64,000 nt of DNA from Gautieria morchelliformis (GCA_015179125.1 WHVA01000032.1:62001-126000); one strand, 5' to 3'; counted from the stretch's first letter, positions 43,494 through 55,482 are shown. The notes: a model not told the origin generated them from the sequence alone. A program made the numbers and translations.

Positions 43494-44312
43494 ATGTCTT
43501 CCCTTACTTTGTACGATCTCGCTGGCGCTTCGCAAATCGCGTACTCTCCCGCAACCTGGCAGATCAGGTCCAGTGCCTTCAGCTTCAGCCTTGTTACCCA
43601 TGCTTACCGTCGCACACCATTTAGGCTGGCACTGAACTACAAGCAGCTGCCATTTAACACCGTATGGTTGAACTTGATTGACATCAAACCGACGCTACAG
43701 CGCATCGGCGCCTCGCCGACCGTGTTTCCCGCTGAACCGGAGGGTGTGTATACTGTTCCCGTACTGGTGGACGCGTCTGCGCCTGGCCCACCTGTCGTGG
43801 TTTCTCATACTCTCCCCATCGCGGAATATCTGGACGAAAGATACCCTGCCCGCCCGCTCTTCCCACCGGGGACTAAACCTCTCCTTACCCTCTACGATGA
43901 GCATTTTAAGCAGAGGATCGATCCACTATTCCCACCCCTCATCGTTCCGCATACCCTCTCGATTCTTCCAGAGCGTGATAAGGCGTATTTTCGGGAGACG
44001 CGGGAGCGGTGGCTAGGATGCAAATTAGAAGAAATTTCCCCTCCAGGATCAAAACGTGATACACAGTGGGAGAAGTTGAAAGAAGAGTTAGAAGCTCTCG
44101 CAGGACTCCACACTGACCTCAGCGGGGATGGCGAAGGAAAGCTGTTTGTGCTGGGAGATCAGGTCTCCAGGTCAGACTTTGTTCTCATTGGGTATTTTAT
44201 TTGGATGGCTTGTGTCAACCCTGATGGGTGGGAAACAATCAAGACTTGGAGCGGAGGCAAATGGAAGAGACTCTGGGACGCATCAGAGGTCTGGAGGGTG
44301 AATCAGGCATGA
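43494..44312 (+). CDS. Glutathione S-transferase (UstS-like, fungal)
   Basis: Two exons, 43494-43567 and 43625-44312; 253 residues. The 57-nt intron has GT-AG borders and is a multiple of 3 without stops, so retention would keep the frame open. Splicing restores the typical ATWQIR|LALNYKQLPF. N-terminal thioredoxin-fold GST domain: LTLYDLAG, YTVPVLVD (cis-Pro), VSHTLPIAEYLDERYP (Ser and Glu of the glutathione site). An all-helical C-terminal domain follows. It conjugates or reduces with glutathione in the cytosol. ATG 43494 is preferred to the in-frame ATG 43449, since the family starts right before the first strand. Its 3' end is partly duplicated at 45.3-45.8 kb. Confidence 0.93.
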   Translation: MSSLTLYDLAGASQIAYSPATWQIRSSAFSFSLVTHAYRRTPFRLALNYKQLPFNTVWLNLIDIKPTLQRIGASPTVFPAEPEGVYTVPVLVDASAPGPPVVVSHTLPIAEYLDERYPARPLFPPGTKPLLTLYDEHFKQRIDPLFPPLIVPHTLSILPERDKAYFRETRERWLGCKLEEISPPGSKRDTQWEKLKEELEALAGLHTDLSGDGEGKLFVLGDQVSRSDFVLIGYFIWMACVNPDGWETIKTWSGGKWKRLWDASEVWRVNQA

Positions 44313-44401
44313 AGGACGATGGTTCAAACGTCAAATTTTCCAAAGTCATCCAGAGGTACTTTGGTACATAAATAATATCTAGTCTCTTCTCAATCAGTTT
44401 T

Positions 44402-44947
44402 CAGTGGGAAATCCCCAGGCGAATATATTCTGCACGAGTGACCGTCCTTGGGTCTGAAAAAGAGACGTCAGTGACCAGATCTCTCGCTGTTGATGAAAAC
44501 ATAACCAACCCTGAACTCAAGATGCTCCGGGTCCACATCGTCATAGTATGCAGCCTTCTCTTCCGACTAGACACGTTTGGCAGCCCAGAGTAAGGTCACA
44601 TAAGTTGTCCAGCGTTTGAATAAAACAGACCTCAAACTTTGCTACCACTGCATACTGTACGACCGCGTGGTTAGCGCATATATCAACTATCAGATTCATC
44701 GGATGTGTACTCACGTGGTAACCCTGGCCACTGGGCTGTACGCCGCCATACATGGCTGCAAGCACGGAAGTTTACCTTCTGGAAGCATGTGTAATAAGGT
44801 GTACTTACAATGCACCTTGGTGACATACGGGCGAGATTTGTAAAGTGCTACGTGCTTCTGGAAGAGTCCATCTCTGACTTGCTTGGACTTTTCGTCGTCA
44901 CCGGAATACTCATCTTTGAATTGGACAGCGACGAAGCGGGTGGCCAT
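44402..44947 (-). CDS. Stress-responsive A/B-barrel (Dabb-like) protein 1
   Basis: Five exons: 44947-44809, 44755-44715, 44654-44631, 44566-44506 and 44454-44402; about 105 residues. Starts MATRFVAVQFKDEY; the middle has VQPSGQGYH and YAVVAKFESEEKAAYYDDVDPEH, matching the shape of dimeric alpha-beta barrel proteins (a late strand followed by a helix with a DPxH motif). One exon is only 24 nt. The last splice was chosen because it gives the same AEYIRLGI ending in both paralogues. Small Dabb proteins are stress-induced or act as cyclases/monooxygenases in other fungi; the exact role is unknown. Tail-to-tail with the GST gene. Confidence 0.75.
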
Positions 44948-45279
44948 TGTGTGTTTGGAAGGTTGGTGATAGTAGTTGAAACGTTGACTGTTGAAGCGGC
45001 TTGGATTTGGTGAAGGAGACAATGCATTTTATACTGTAGTACGCACCGGCTAGCTTGGTGAGACGCCAACAGCCGCCATCCCCGGTGAACGAGGCTGTAA
45101 GTGCCAGAAGGAGCTTAGTAACCGTAACTTGGACCTGTGTTGAAAGGTACATCATCACGCATCAATATTACTAGTGGGTGCCTCTAACCTGACACGTACA
45201 CATGCACACCCTGTGCGATGCGCAGGAGGAGGCTGCGCGCGTCGTGAAGGAGTGACGTACGCCACAATAAACAGGTGGA

Positions 45280-45780
45280 AGATGCATCTCTACCCAGTGT
45301 GAGAAGTTGAAAGAAGAGTTAGAGGCGCTGGCAGTGATGTTGAGTAGGAATGAAGGAAACACTGTTTGTCCTCACAGGTCAAGCTGGGAGAATTTATTAG
45401 ACGGCCGGCATTCTCATTAATGTCGGGAGGGTCGTGAAGCAGAGATGTATAATACCGCTGATCGATGGAAATAACGTTGGGATCCCAACCAGCATCATCT
45501 AACGTCTCGGAAGATCATGTTCTTCGGACTACAGTACCATAAGTGGCAATATAAGTATATTTAGACAGGGATGTGGCATTGGAAGCTGTGCCGGAGCTGT
45601 CACGTCGCGCGGCGTCCATCTCATGCTCGTGATGATCTGCTAAGTATGGGCAAATGGGCGGGACACAGACGATTAACTGTTTGGACGCCCCATATAGTAT
45701 TTTAGAATATGGAGGAGACGGCCCCTTCGGGGGCATCAGAGGTTGAATCAGGACTGAAGAATGATGGTACAAATGTCAAA
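45280..45780 (+). pseudogene. Remnant of a duplicated GST 3' end
   Basis: 45297-45335 repeats the GST stretch GAGAAGTTGAAAGAAGAGTT (44070), 45360-45390 resembles the GST segment around 44140, and 45728-45780 repeats the GST stop-codon region (GCATCAGAGG, GAATCAGG, CAAATGTCAAATTT). The parts between are decayed and no frame survives. It is part of a tandem duplication that also produced the second Dabb-like gene. Confidence 0.8.
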
Positions 45781-45855
45781 TTTACGTCCGACTCCTCCTC
45801 TGCGCAGGCAATGTGCAATATATATTGTATACAGTGCTGTATAGCTTCTTCTCAA

Positions 45856-46408
45856 TCAAGAGGCGCGAATCCCCAGGCGAATATACTCTGCAAAATGGCA
45901 CCTCCCTCAGCCTAAAGTAGACGTCAAAACTCGGACTGTTGATGAAAATTAAAGTAACCAGCCTTGAAATCAAGGTGCTCTGGGTCCACATCGTTATAGT
46001 ATGCAACCTTCTCTTCTGACTAGGTATGTTGACACTCCAGAGTAAGGACAAATAGGTTGGCTCGTTCACAGAATAGTACAGACCTCAAACTCTACAACAA
46101 TGCCATACTGTACGACTGCACGGTCAGTGCTGTACATCAACTACCAGACTCAATGTGTGCTCACGGTGTAGCCTTGGCCTAGGGGCTGATTGCCACCAAG
46201 CCTGCCTGCCATGCAGCATGGAAGGTCGGTTTTTGTAAGTACTCTATAATAAGGCCGACCACTCACCTTGCACCTTAGTGACGTACGGGCGAGATCTGTA
46301 CAGCGCCAGGTGCTTCTGGAAGAACTCTTCTCTGGTTTGCTTTGACTTTTCGTCGTCAGCAGCATATTCATCTTTGACCTTGACAGCGACAAAACGGGTG
46401 ACAGGCAT
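45856..46408 (-). CDS. Stress-responsive A/B-barrel (Dabb-like) protein 2
   Basis: Paralogue of the gene at 44402-44947 with the same exon plan: MPVTRFVAVKVKDEY from ATG 46408, then GRLGGNQPLGQGYT, then QYGIVVEFE, then SEEKVAYYNDVDPEHLDF, and a last exon ending AEYIRLGIRAS. All exon ends have GT-AG borders in this model. The ORF is intact, so unlike the GST copy this one may be expressed. Arisen by tandem duplication of the GST-Dabb segment. Confidence 0.72.
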
Positions 46409-46658
46409 GTCTTGAAGGTTGGTGATAGCACTGGTTTGGCGACAAAAGAAGTCGATGCACTTTAAGTATAGATATGCACCGGCTACATGACTAAGTGACG
46501 CCGACCCCCGCCAAGCCTTACAGATCAGCTGATAAGCAGTGACAAAAAATAGCAGGGTCTGTAAGACACTAATGGCCACGTGAGCACGAGATGGCCCAGC
46601 CATGAGGAGCTGGTACATGGGATCCAGCAATTAAATTATCTGATGGAATCCGTCGTAA

Positions 46659-46831
46659 ATGAGGCTGACTGAATATTACTCCTCCCAAAAAGTAATTTCA
46701 AACAACATGGAAATCAGATAACAAAGGACACCTAGCTCCGGTAAATGAGGCTTACTGAATACTACTAACTCCTCCAAAAAGTAATTTCAAACATCATGGA
46801 AATCAGATATAAAAGGACACCTAGCTCCGGC
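46659..46831. repeat. Tandem duplication of about 86 bp in the Rtt109 3' flank
   Basis: GAGGCTKACTGAATA...CCAAAAAGTAATTTC...CACCTAGCTCCGG occurs twice, at about 46659-46740 and 46745-46831, with a few differences. It ends just before the Rtt109 stop codon region and may lie in its 3' UTR. Confidence 0.85.
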
Positions 46832-46844
46832 CCTCTATGATATA

Positions 46845-48858
46845 TTACTCCCGCTTCTTTTTCCTCCTAACGCCTAATACGTTCACGGGAGGGTTAGTCC
46901 CAGAATTCGCAGCTCCTGCATTGTTCGCAGACTTTCGAGGGAGAGGAGGGTTTGAAACTGAGAGGGAGGCGTAAACATGCGCCTTGTATATATTGGGGTG
47001 TGTAGTCCCCGTCTCCCTCTCCGGCATCTGAACGTCGCTGATTCGATGTCCTTCGGCGAGGAGCTTGCCATTAATGTGCCCTATACCCTCACATAGCCCT
47101 TCGATGGCGGTTTCTATCACCTGAGTACCTTTGTGACTGCGTTCTGCAGTGGAAAACTCAACACCAGTTAACAGGGAAGACATGACTCTTTTGATCAGAG
47201 AATGTGGAACTGTGCCTTCCAGCAGAAAAGGAGGTTCTATGTCTGCAGGAGCGGAGAGATCCACAGATCTTGACCTCGTTTTAGAGTCTGACGGTAAATG
47301 AGAGCCAACATCGATGGGTTCCCCGTCGCTCTTTGTTGCATCGCGCCGCTGCGAGAAAACCGCCACAAAGAATCCCGTCACAGCGCCTTGGGCACACTCT
47401 TGGCGATACGACATTCTTTCCCAAAACTCTGAGGAGGTGATGGTGTCAAGGTCTGATACTGGTCGACGAGGTGTTCGTGGCGTTTGGGGTGTCCTGGGTG
47501 TAGCCGACCTTGCCAGTATTGAAGGTGTATTGGCCATTCGCGACTGATGGGAAATGGGGGTTTGAGGCGGGAAAAGTGAGCTCGGAAATGTAGGGAGGTC
47601 AGGGGTACGCGGTGACAGTAAGGCAGATTGATTGACAGGCGTAGAGGGACGCAGGGGGGGTGACTGTCCTCCGGCGTGAGGGGGTGACGAGGAAGGCGGG
47701 TTGTAGATAATTGAAGGAGCTGGAGGTAACAGGTTGGAAGGCTCGTCCGCTTCCTCAATACGACGATCCTCAGTGACAAGGCGAGTGTCAGTCAGTGTAC
47801 TACGGCCACTTTCACCCCCTTCTCCAGTCTTTTGTCTTTTCCTTTTGGGTGTAGGGACAGGGACCGCTACCGCATGTTCCTCGCTTGTGGCCGCAAGCTC
47901 ATCAAGGAACCTGCTTTTAGGATCGTCCTCGAAATATGGAATCAAAGAGGCAAGCGGTCGAGTCCCATGTCCTTCGGGAGACGAAAAATCGATACGTGGA
48001 TCCGATGGGAAAGGAAGCTCTAACTCTGCTTGAGTATCGTATGGGTGTGAGTAGATCCATCCAACAGGAGAAGGCTGAGCTTCTCGCAGCAAGTATGAGG
48101 CTTCCTGTTCACTTTGCCCTGGAAGTAAGTAGTACAGACGTGGAGACTGCACTGAGGTCGTCATAGGTACATACTGCCTGTTTACAAACGATTGATATCG
48201 ACATGGTATGAACGTACTCACCAGCAATAGGCACGCCAGTAATTTTGACGTCATTTGTATCCTCAACAGCTTTGGCAACATGGCTTAAATTTTTTTTCCA
48301 CCATTTGCAGAGAGCCACATCGCCAAGGGGCTTCTTATTCGGATTGTCCGCAGAGTTTGGGAAAAGATATTGTCGTTGAGACCGGGCGAACAAATGAATC
48401 CATAGATGATGCGTAGTGGGGGCTGTATAAACAGGACTTCGAGGAGAGGCATAAAACACACCAAAGGCACGTAATAGAGAAGACGTGGGAGACGGAAAAA
48501 TACCCTGTCCTGTTCCATCTACTTTAGAGATGTACAGAATTGTAGAATCGCTGGTGGGAAATGTGTATACACACGCCTGGATCGCAGACACGAACGTTCG
48601 AGGCCTAACGATTGTCGCTGGAGGTTCGTTCGAGGACGAGTCGTGTGCCTCTTCAACGGGTACAGCTTCCTCTGAGAGTAAAATCAAGATATCTTGTAAT
48701 TGACATTTCGGTCGTGGGGAAGCGTAACGAAAGAGTGAGTGTGGAGGTTTCCGAGGAGACGAGACGAGGACATGTATGTGGAATATCCTTGAACCTGGAA
48801 GGGAGGTTAAAGAAGAAAGCAGGTGTGCCCGGAGGCTCGACACTGGCAAAGAGGTCAT
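46845..48858 (-). CDS. RTT109: Rtt109-type histone acetyltransferase (H3K56)
   Basis: Two main exons: 48858 to about 48220, and about 48175 to 46845. MTSLPVSSLR at 48858 is the chosen start; an ATG at 48882 is eight codons upstream. Hallmarks of the fungal family: TILYISKVDGTGQG, LWIHLFARSQRQYLFPNS, KPLGDVALCKWWKKNL, then after the intron LYYLLPGQSE, WIYSHPY, and IPYFEDDPKSRFLDEL. The DDPK there corresponds to the catalytic Asp pair and the autoacetylated Lys of yeast Rtt109. EFWERMSYRQECAQG is also conserved. A long disordered insert and a basic KKKRE tail suggest nuclear targeting. Acetylates H3K56 with Asf1/Vps75 during replication. The exact borders of the intron are uncertain. Confidence 0.92.
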
Positions 48859-48935
48859 GAACTGACGCCCTCCTGGACCCATGTGAGACCACCGTGTTGT
48901 AACACCGCTTCAACTCCCTTCCGGCGAGCACGAAC
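48859..48935. promoter_or_regulatory. 77-bp bidirectional promoter between RTT109 and the PC4 gene
   Basis: The two start codons are only 77 bp apart and point away from each other. The 5' UTRs therefore must overlap or be very short. No TATA box is visible. If the upstream Rtt109 ATG at 48882 is used, the gap shrinks to 53 bp. Confidence 0.7.
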
Positions 48936-49609
48936 ATGTCAAAACGCTCAGCAGAGCCTGAGGAAGCAGAGGTTTCTTCAAAAAAGGCATGTAGTCAAGA
49001 ATTGGCGCGTTTGACGCGTTCATTGATTGTGATGGACAAGGTGAAACGCTCCGGAGACGCGTCCGATTCTGGCGCGAAACCAGACAGCAATGTGAAGAAA
49101 GCCAGCAATGGAAATTCGATTCTCGACGTAAGTGGTGAGTATCTGTCACTGATGATATGTTTATTCCGCCATATGCAGTTGGGCAACATGAAGAGAGCAA
49201 CAGTGAGCGTGTTCAAAGGAAATGCGCAAGTGGACATCCGCGAAGTAACGAGATACGTTTCATTTTATTCCTGAGACTGATTCGACCTCCCACAGTACTA
49301 CACTGACAAGAACGGAGACGTTAAACCCGGGAAGAAAGGCATTACTCTCAATCGCTCGCAATGGGATATGTTCCTCTCTGGCATTGACTCTCTCAGTGAA
49401 CAGTTAAAAACCATAGACACGGATAAAGGCGAAGAGGCCAGTAAGGCTAAAAAGAAAAGCGGCGAAAAGACCACGAAAACGAAAAAGTGCGTTACGGCCT
49501 CGTTTGTACGTTCTTTGTACCAATCGAGTCCATGTTCAGGAAGTCGGAGAAACCCACCAAGAAGAAGAAGAAAGACGAGTCAGAGGAAGAAGCAAGTGAC
49601 AATGAGTGA
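48936..49609 (+). CDS. SUB1: PC4/Sub1-type transcriptional coactivator
   Basis: Four exons: 48936-49127, 49179-49244, 49296-49486, 49540-49609; 172 residues. The PC4 ssDNA-binding fold spans LGNMKRATVSVFKGNAQVDIRE|YYTDKNGDVKPGKKGITLNRSQWDMF across an intron, with the conserved KPGKKGI loop. The N-terminus is Ser/Glu/Lys-rich (MSKRSAEPEEAEVSSKK) and the C-terminus carries KKKKKDESEEEASDNE. It acts in the nucleus at RNA polymerase II promoters and binds single-stranded DNA. Confidence 0.94.
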
Positions 49610-49852
49610 ATTTAAGTGCAACTGTGCAGATTCAGAACAAGCTGTTTCTGGTGCAGTCGTTTTGATATGTATGATAGCTGGGCTGTTGTATTCTAATCAT
49701 TGAAGCTTGTGACGTGTGCGCCACTCCTCTCCAAATTTTTTTAGCAATCAGTATGCGCACGACAATGGTAAGCTGCTCAGCCAGAATCTCATTGTAAATA
49801 TTTGTACAAATCAGTAAGACCGAATGGAAATGATATCAATGTCATTTTACAT
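49610..49852. other. Convergent 3' intergenic region (PC4 / Prp6)
   Basis: 243 bp between two stop codons. Short 3' UTR-like sequence; nothing else seen. Confidence 0.6.
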
Positions 49853-52800
49853 CTACTCTAGCGTATCCACCACCAACTCCAAAATCTGGGGAAAGCTCTT
49901 CCCGACGTTTTGTAGGTCCTTCGCTACCGACTGCCAAACGGGGGAATGATGCGGCTCTGCAGCGACGCATTTATTGATCACCTCTTGTTGCTGCTCCTGT
50001 GTTCACTTAGATCAACAAATGTCGCCAAGCATCTAACGCTCACATACCGTTGTACCGTGTTGGCGTTCATATTTTAGCCACCAAGCCCAGGAATCACCTA
50101 GGTCGGGATTAGTCGCAACCGCTCTGCTGAACCACTGTCTGGCTTTTTCTATTTTACGTTCAGCCCAAAATAATCTGGCCACGGTGCAGATGATCAATGG
50201 GTCATCAGCAGACTTCTTGAGAGCGTCTACAGATCGAGACTTTCGAGTTGGTCGTGGTTCTGCCCATATTGATAGTGACCAGAGTAAGCCAGATGTTGGA
50301 CAGTCTTGGAGACCTAGACGAGAAGAACGTAGGAACGATCCAGTAAGATAAGGCCAATGATCAACAAGCAGCGAACAGTCCTCACCCCTTGCAAGCACCG
50401 CCTTGGCTTGTGCAGCACCACCTGATCTTTCTTCTACACCAACAGCCTCAGCCCAAAGGAGGTCGTTGGCGGGGTTCACAAGTCGAGCTTTCTCAAGCAG
50501 TGCTCTCGCCTTTATACTTTTCCCATCTGCCTCCTCAAGCTTGCTCGCTAAAATCCATAATGTCACTTCCTTGGGACATGCCTTCAGGCCAGTTGCATAA
50601 GATGATCGTGCGGCAGAGTAAGCCTTCTGGCTCTGGTGGATTTGGCCCTGGATCATGTAGAGCTTTGAGAACTTAGGGTACTTGGACAGCGCAGTTGAGA
50701 GGGTTGCTAATGCAGTGGAGATTTGGTCTTGTTGGCGCTCGAAGACGGCTGATTTCATCCAAATCTATGAAGAAATATTGTCAGCTTTGTTTCAGCAAAT
50801 GGCTGGGGTTACCACACCCTCTCTGTATCGGCAACAGTACGTGCTCGGACAAGAAGCTCGCGAGCGACGCCTAATTCGCCGTTCTCGGCTTCTAGCTTAA
50901 CAGCCGCAAGCCAGATGGCTTCACTCTCGGGATTGGCCACGAACGCTTTCTCCAGCACCTCTCTTGCACCTGGAACGTCACCTCCCATCCACTTTTCCTT
51001 GGCCCACATGAGCCACAAAACCTCTGCCTGAGGACAATGATGGACGGCACGAATGAGAATCTCTTCTAGCGAATCCCTAATCGCAAATCAGAACATGGAC
51101 AACCGGCCGTTGAGTATGAACGTACTTAGTTCCATGGTTTTTTTCGAGATCTGCGGCACGTCGCCATAGTGCCTTCCGATCGGGAAAGACTCGCAAAGCG
51201 TATGCCATGATGGCCCTAGCGGTGCCTATGCGGCCTCTAGACTCTGCAGATTCAGCATCCCCTGTCCAAGTGTCGAACCTATCTTCTTCTTCCACTTCCA
51301 TGCTCACAGTGGCCTTAATGATTGCTTCACACGTTCTTGGAGATGCCTCTGCTTCGCACTTCTCGGCCTCCTTAAGCCACTGGTCTCTCGTTAACAGCAC
51401 CTGATGATTCCTGAGTGCCTTCACGCCCAACTCGATCGTTTTATCCACCAGCTCAAGATCCTTGGCGCGATCAGGGGGGCTTTTCTCGGGAGCTTCCGCT
51501 TCTTGCTCAAGTAACCGACCGGCGGCGATCCATATTTCATGGCTCGTAGGGACAGCCTTACGTGCCTTATTAAGGACAGCTTTGGCCTGTTGGGGTGTCT
51601 CTAAACGCGCGAGAGCAAGCCAAAGTTCTACGGACTGCGGAATCACCTCGACAGCGCGACTTAAGAGAATGCGCGCGTCAACAGCAGATGATTCCAGGTT
51701 GACGGTTTCCTTCCATAGTCGCACAGAATTGGGAATGGATTCAAGAGCTAACGATGGAACTGAGTAAACAGGCGAGGGGAAAATGCACTGCAGACTCGCC
51801 TTTCCGGAGGACTCTTTTTTTCCCTTTGAGTTCGCTCTCCAAGCCGGCTGCTGTCAGCCATACTTTCACGCTCTGGCCGACATGTTGCACGGCGTTGGCC
51901 AGGATGATCTTGGCGTCATCGTTATTCTGTGGTCGCTTGAGGATGCGTTGACCAAGTTTGAAAAAAAAAAGAAACCTACGTGAAGTCGTGCCGCCTCTAA
52001 CCATACATCCTCACTCTTGGGACAATGCTCACAGCCTGCTTTAATCAATTTTCTAGCGGCGACCATACGACCTGCATGTTCTTCTACACATGCAGCAGCA
52101 ATCCAGCCGGGAGAATGTTTAGGATTAGACTTGACTAATGAATCGAAGAGCATCCTAGCCCGCTTAATGTCGCCAATCTCGGCTTCAGACTTCAGAACAA
52201 CGCTATTGAGATCTGTAAGATAGCCTTTGGGGTCGATTGACGAAGCCGAACCGGCGATGGAAGATGTGCCAGAGATCTAGTTAACAAGTTAGTCCCCTGC
52301 ACGCCACAAAGCGAAAGACATCACCTGATCAAGCTTCAGCGACAAAACTTTATCGCGTGCTTGTCCCATCTCTACAAGATTGGTTAAAGCCCCAGTGTCC
52401 GCGGGAGTCTCAAATCCACCGTACTGCATTTAACAAATTAAATGGGGTTAGATTGAGGATGAGTAATAAAGACGAACTTGTTGCTGCCTGACGTCCAAAG
52501 AGTTTTCCAACCCTGAGCGATCACGGTCACTGACGATAACGCTGTCAGGAACCGCATACGTCCTTCCAAGGTCACGAATCTTGCGCCTCTTAGTAAGGTT
52601 TCCAACCTCGGGAATATTTTCCCATTGTTCATCCGTTACTACTGAGAGAGCACGCTTCAGATCTGCAAACTGCGTCTGGATCTTAGGACGTTGTGCACGA
52701 ATGGCCTTCTGCTCTTCGGCTTCACGAGCTTCCCTAGAAGTGTCAATCCTCTTTGAACACAGAGGAAAAGTGGAGTAGCAATGCACTAACCTGCGGGCTT

Positions 52801-53214
52801 TTCTGCGCTTGTCCATCTCATTATCGACACCCTCGTAAATCTGGTCGGCTTCCTCGTCATCTGCTTCATATACCGTTCCAGCGAAGAGACCAGTCTCATT
52901 GTCGGGATCCTGAAATGCTTCTGGGTCAACTTCTGGTTCTTCGCCTCGTCGTGCTTGCGCTTCCCTAAATTTATTCATCAATCAAATTCCTAAACTAGAT
53001 GGGCTCGAATCCACTCACGCTATAACCTCTGCGGATGGGCCCTCACGAGCAGGTCCGATATCTGACCGAGTGGTGAAACCAGATGCACTGATACGAGGTT
53101 AGGTCGAATGCCATGTCAAATTAAGCATGCTCACCCTCTACCAAGACCTGCCACATATGAGGCGGGAGCCGCCATGGAAAGGAAGGCCAGTTTATTTGGT
53201 TTGTTTGAAGCCAT
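49853..53214 (-). CDS. PRP6: Pre-mRNA splicing factor Prp6 (U4/U6.U5 tri-snRNP)
   Basis: ATG 53214 ([14 protein letters not shown]) and stop 49853-49855, with several short introns. The N-terminal PRP1_N domain is visible: [28 protein letters not shown], then [54 protein letters not shown], then [26 protein letters not shown]-like helical repeats follow to the end ([11 protein letters not shown]). Total about 920 residues, normal for the family. It bridges U5 and U4/U6 in the tri-snRNP. One repeat exon, around 51.74-51.97 kb, lies next to a poly-T run that is probably a branch/acceptor tract. Confidence 0.96.
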
Positions 53215-53513
53215 GGTAGAAGTACTGAACTCGAGCGACGAGGAGGTGAGCGTATAGGTAAGACGACTAAGCGCTGTGACACGCTGACGTCGTGACGGAC
53301 GTCTGCCGTTACAGTCATGAATGTTGTTTGAAGACCTTGACTTCTCTATACCCCAGTTTACTTTCAAGGACTTCTTAGAATTTAGCACCTCCTCAGCCCA
53401 AATTCACCAGTGCGTCGTGATCAGTCTCCCGTGGTCACCAGCTCGCTGCGATTAATCGCCAGGCTGTGCCAGTGGCGATCAATCACCCGTGTGTCCCTAC
53501 CGTGCAGCGATAA
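53215..53513. promoter_or_regulatory. Upstream region of PRP6
   Basis: About 300 bp before the Prp6 ATG. No TATA box seen. The minus-strand frames here are shadows or upstream sequence. Confidence 0.4.
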
Positions 53514-53832
53514 AGGTGACCGAACGGGGTTCCCCTGACAGGGGTCATATCCTGGAAATACATCGACCAGCTTTCCATGTGCTGAATGGTCTTCGATTGT
53601 CCCTTGCAGAGTACTATCGGGATATCGAGTCAATATTACCCGTTTCTGTCAACCGGATGCTTCAGACGATAATATGTACAAAGTTTTCAAGGACATATCC
53701 CAGGACTTGCAGCTTTTTGGTCCGGACTACATTCTGACTTCCATTCCGAAGCTTCATGCATTGATGGTGAATTCAAAGCAAAAAAGGGATCAAGAACTAG
53801 TTCGACCCCTCCTTATGAGGGCTGTGGTCTAA
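53514..53832 (+). pseudogene. Unrecognised plus-strand gene remnant
   Basis: One frame gives KVTERGSPDRGHILEIHRPA and continues to AEYYRDIES. A second gives NMYKVFKDISQDLQLFG and DQELVRPLLMRAVV with a stop at 53830. They could be two exons or a frameshifted relic; no start is seen. I do not recognise the family. Confidence 0.3.
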
Positions 53833-55482
53833 TGTTATCATGTACAAATGTAGAAACTCAGCGCAGCAGAGTTCCACTTATCCAAGGCTGGGATGGCTAT
53901 GAAGCATTCATGTCTGCACGCAATCGGTTTATATGTTTAATGCGCTGTAATGGGATAGCTACTAGCTCCCTTCTCGCAGCGAAACAATTCATCCAATAAA
54001 TTGTTGCTCATCCCATTGCAATTGCATCACTCCATATAAGTATAGTAGTTATACTTAAAGAAACACATAGATTATATACAATGCAACTCCCAGCCAAGCA
54101 TATTCTCCTCCAGCTGCCCAGCTTTCTTTCCTCAAACAGCTCCACATATCTGAATGGGCCTGTAGCACGCACAGTATATATAAGCTACGTAGCACTCGTA
54201 TAAAGGGAAGCGAGCGGCATCTATCTCCCTTACTCTCCAATTCAATACTCGTCTCGATCTCCCTCCACATCGTCAACACTGTGGTCCTAAAAGTCAGGCT
54301 AAAACTTCACCCCCTTCGTCCACGCGACTATGCGTATTCGGCCATTGTGGTGAGCCGAGAGGGGCTAAGGTTTGGAGGAGGCGAAGTGCGATGATGGCCT
54401 GGAAACCTGGCCGGAGTCCGATGGGGTCTCAGGAGAAGGCCGATAGTGCATGCCGATCGGAGGGCGCCATTGCATTAGACCAGACACGAGTGAAAGTCTG
54501 TGATCGAGCCAATAAGCCTGCAGATGTTACTGTAATTAACATTCCGATCTCGGGAAAACGAGGAGTGAGGCCTAATGGTGTCACTGTAGAGCTAAGACAG
54601 ATAGGTGCGTCTGCATGCGACATTTGCAAGTTTCTGATTAATATATGGGAATGGAAATGAATCGAATCCGTTTCCCCGCGAGGTCGCCATAGTCAACTGA
54701 ATATGACACAAAGCAAAGTAGTCGTCAGCCTAAACGCACAAGGCCTGCCACTAGGCGTCCAACAAAGAGCGGTACACGTGTTGCAAAACTTGTTGGAATA
54801 GCCTCAAAACTAGCGTGAAACCCCTAGTGTTGTACGTATCAGTAGGCGGAACATACTGTGCCAAGCAACATGGTCATAGCCCGAGAACTTCTTCGTCTTC
54901 TTCGTTTCCAGTGGCCTCTCCAAAGAAAACGTGATGCAATGACCCGGCCGATATCTGAATACTTGACATACGATGTTGCTGATGATGGGTTGGGGGGGAG
55001 GCAGTGGAAGCAGGTATGTAGATGGCAATCTGCGTTCAATCGATGCAGGGATTGTAATATGTGATGTAGGCGTTACTATTGTTCCTTGAGACGTATGGCC
55101 AGGGCGATTGAAACCCTTCCCAAACTGGTTCTCAGCGCCAATCTGAAAACTTGCAAGTTAAGTATATCATTCTAAGTTATCCACAAAATGAGGCCCGCTC
55201 ACGATATCGGACATGACAGAACCACGGGCTCAAAATTGTGTTGCATAAATTGAAGCCACAGTTGCAGAATATCGGGTGTGATCAAACGTACCGAGAAACA
55301 GCAAGCCTCGACAACAACGTGCTATCCATATTGTTCATTAGCAAGAGTAAGGCACGACTACTATCATGACGACCATGAACACTTCAACGCCATGCTTCTA
55401 CATTGAGATGTAAGCTCAATGCTTGCCTATTGCATCCTATCCTCCAAGTCATCTGTACAAGTAGAAATCTCTTTAGTAATCA
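53833..55482. other. Intergenic stretch without a supported gene
   Basis: Only short frames, none with a domain (the longest, plus 54391-54660, is 89 codons with no support). Nothing repetitive stands out. Confidence 0.5.

Noticed and set aside
44454-44506. Alternative last-exon splice of the Dabb-like genes using a GC donor in copy 2
   Set aside because: A different GT-AG junction gives the same AEYIRLGI ending and nearby stops in both paralogues, so no non-canonical donor is needed.
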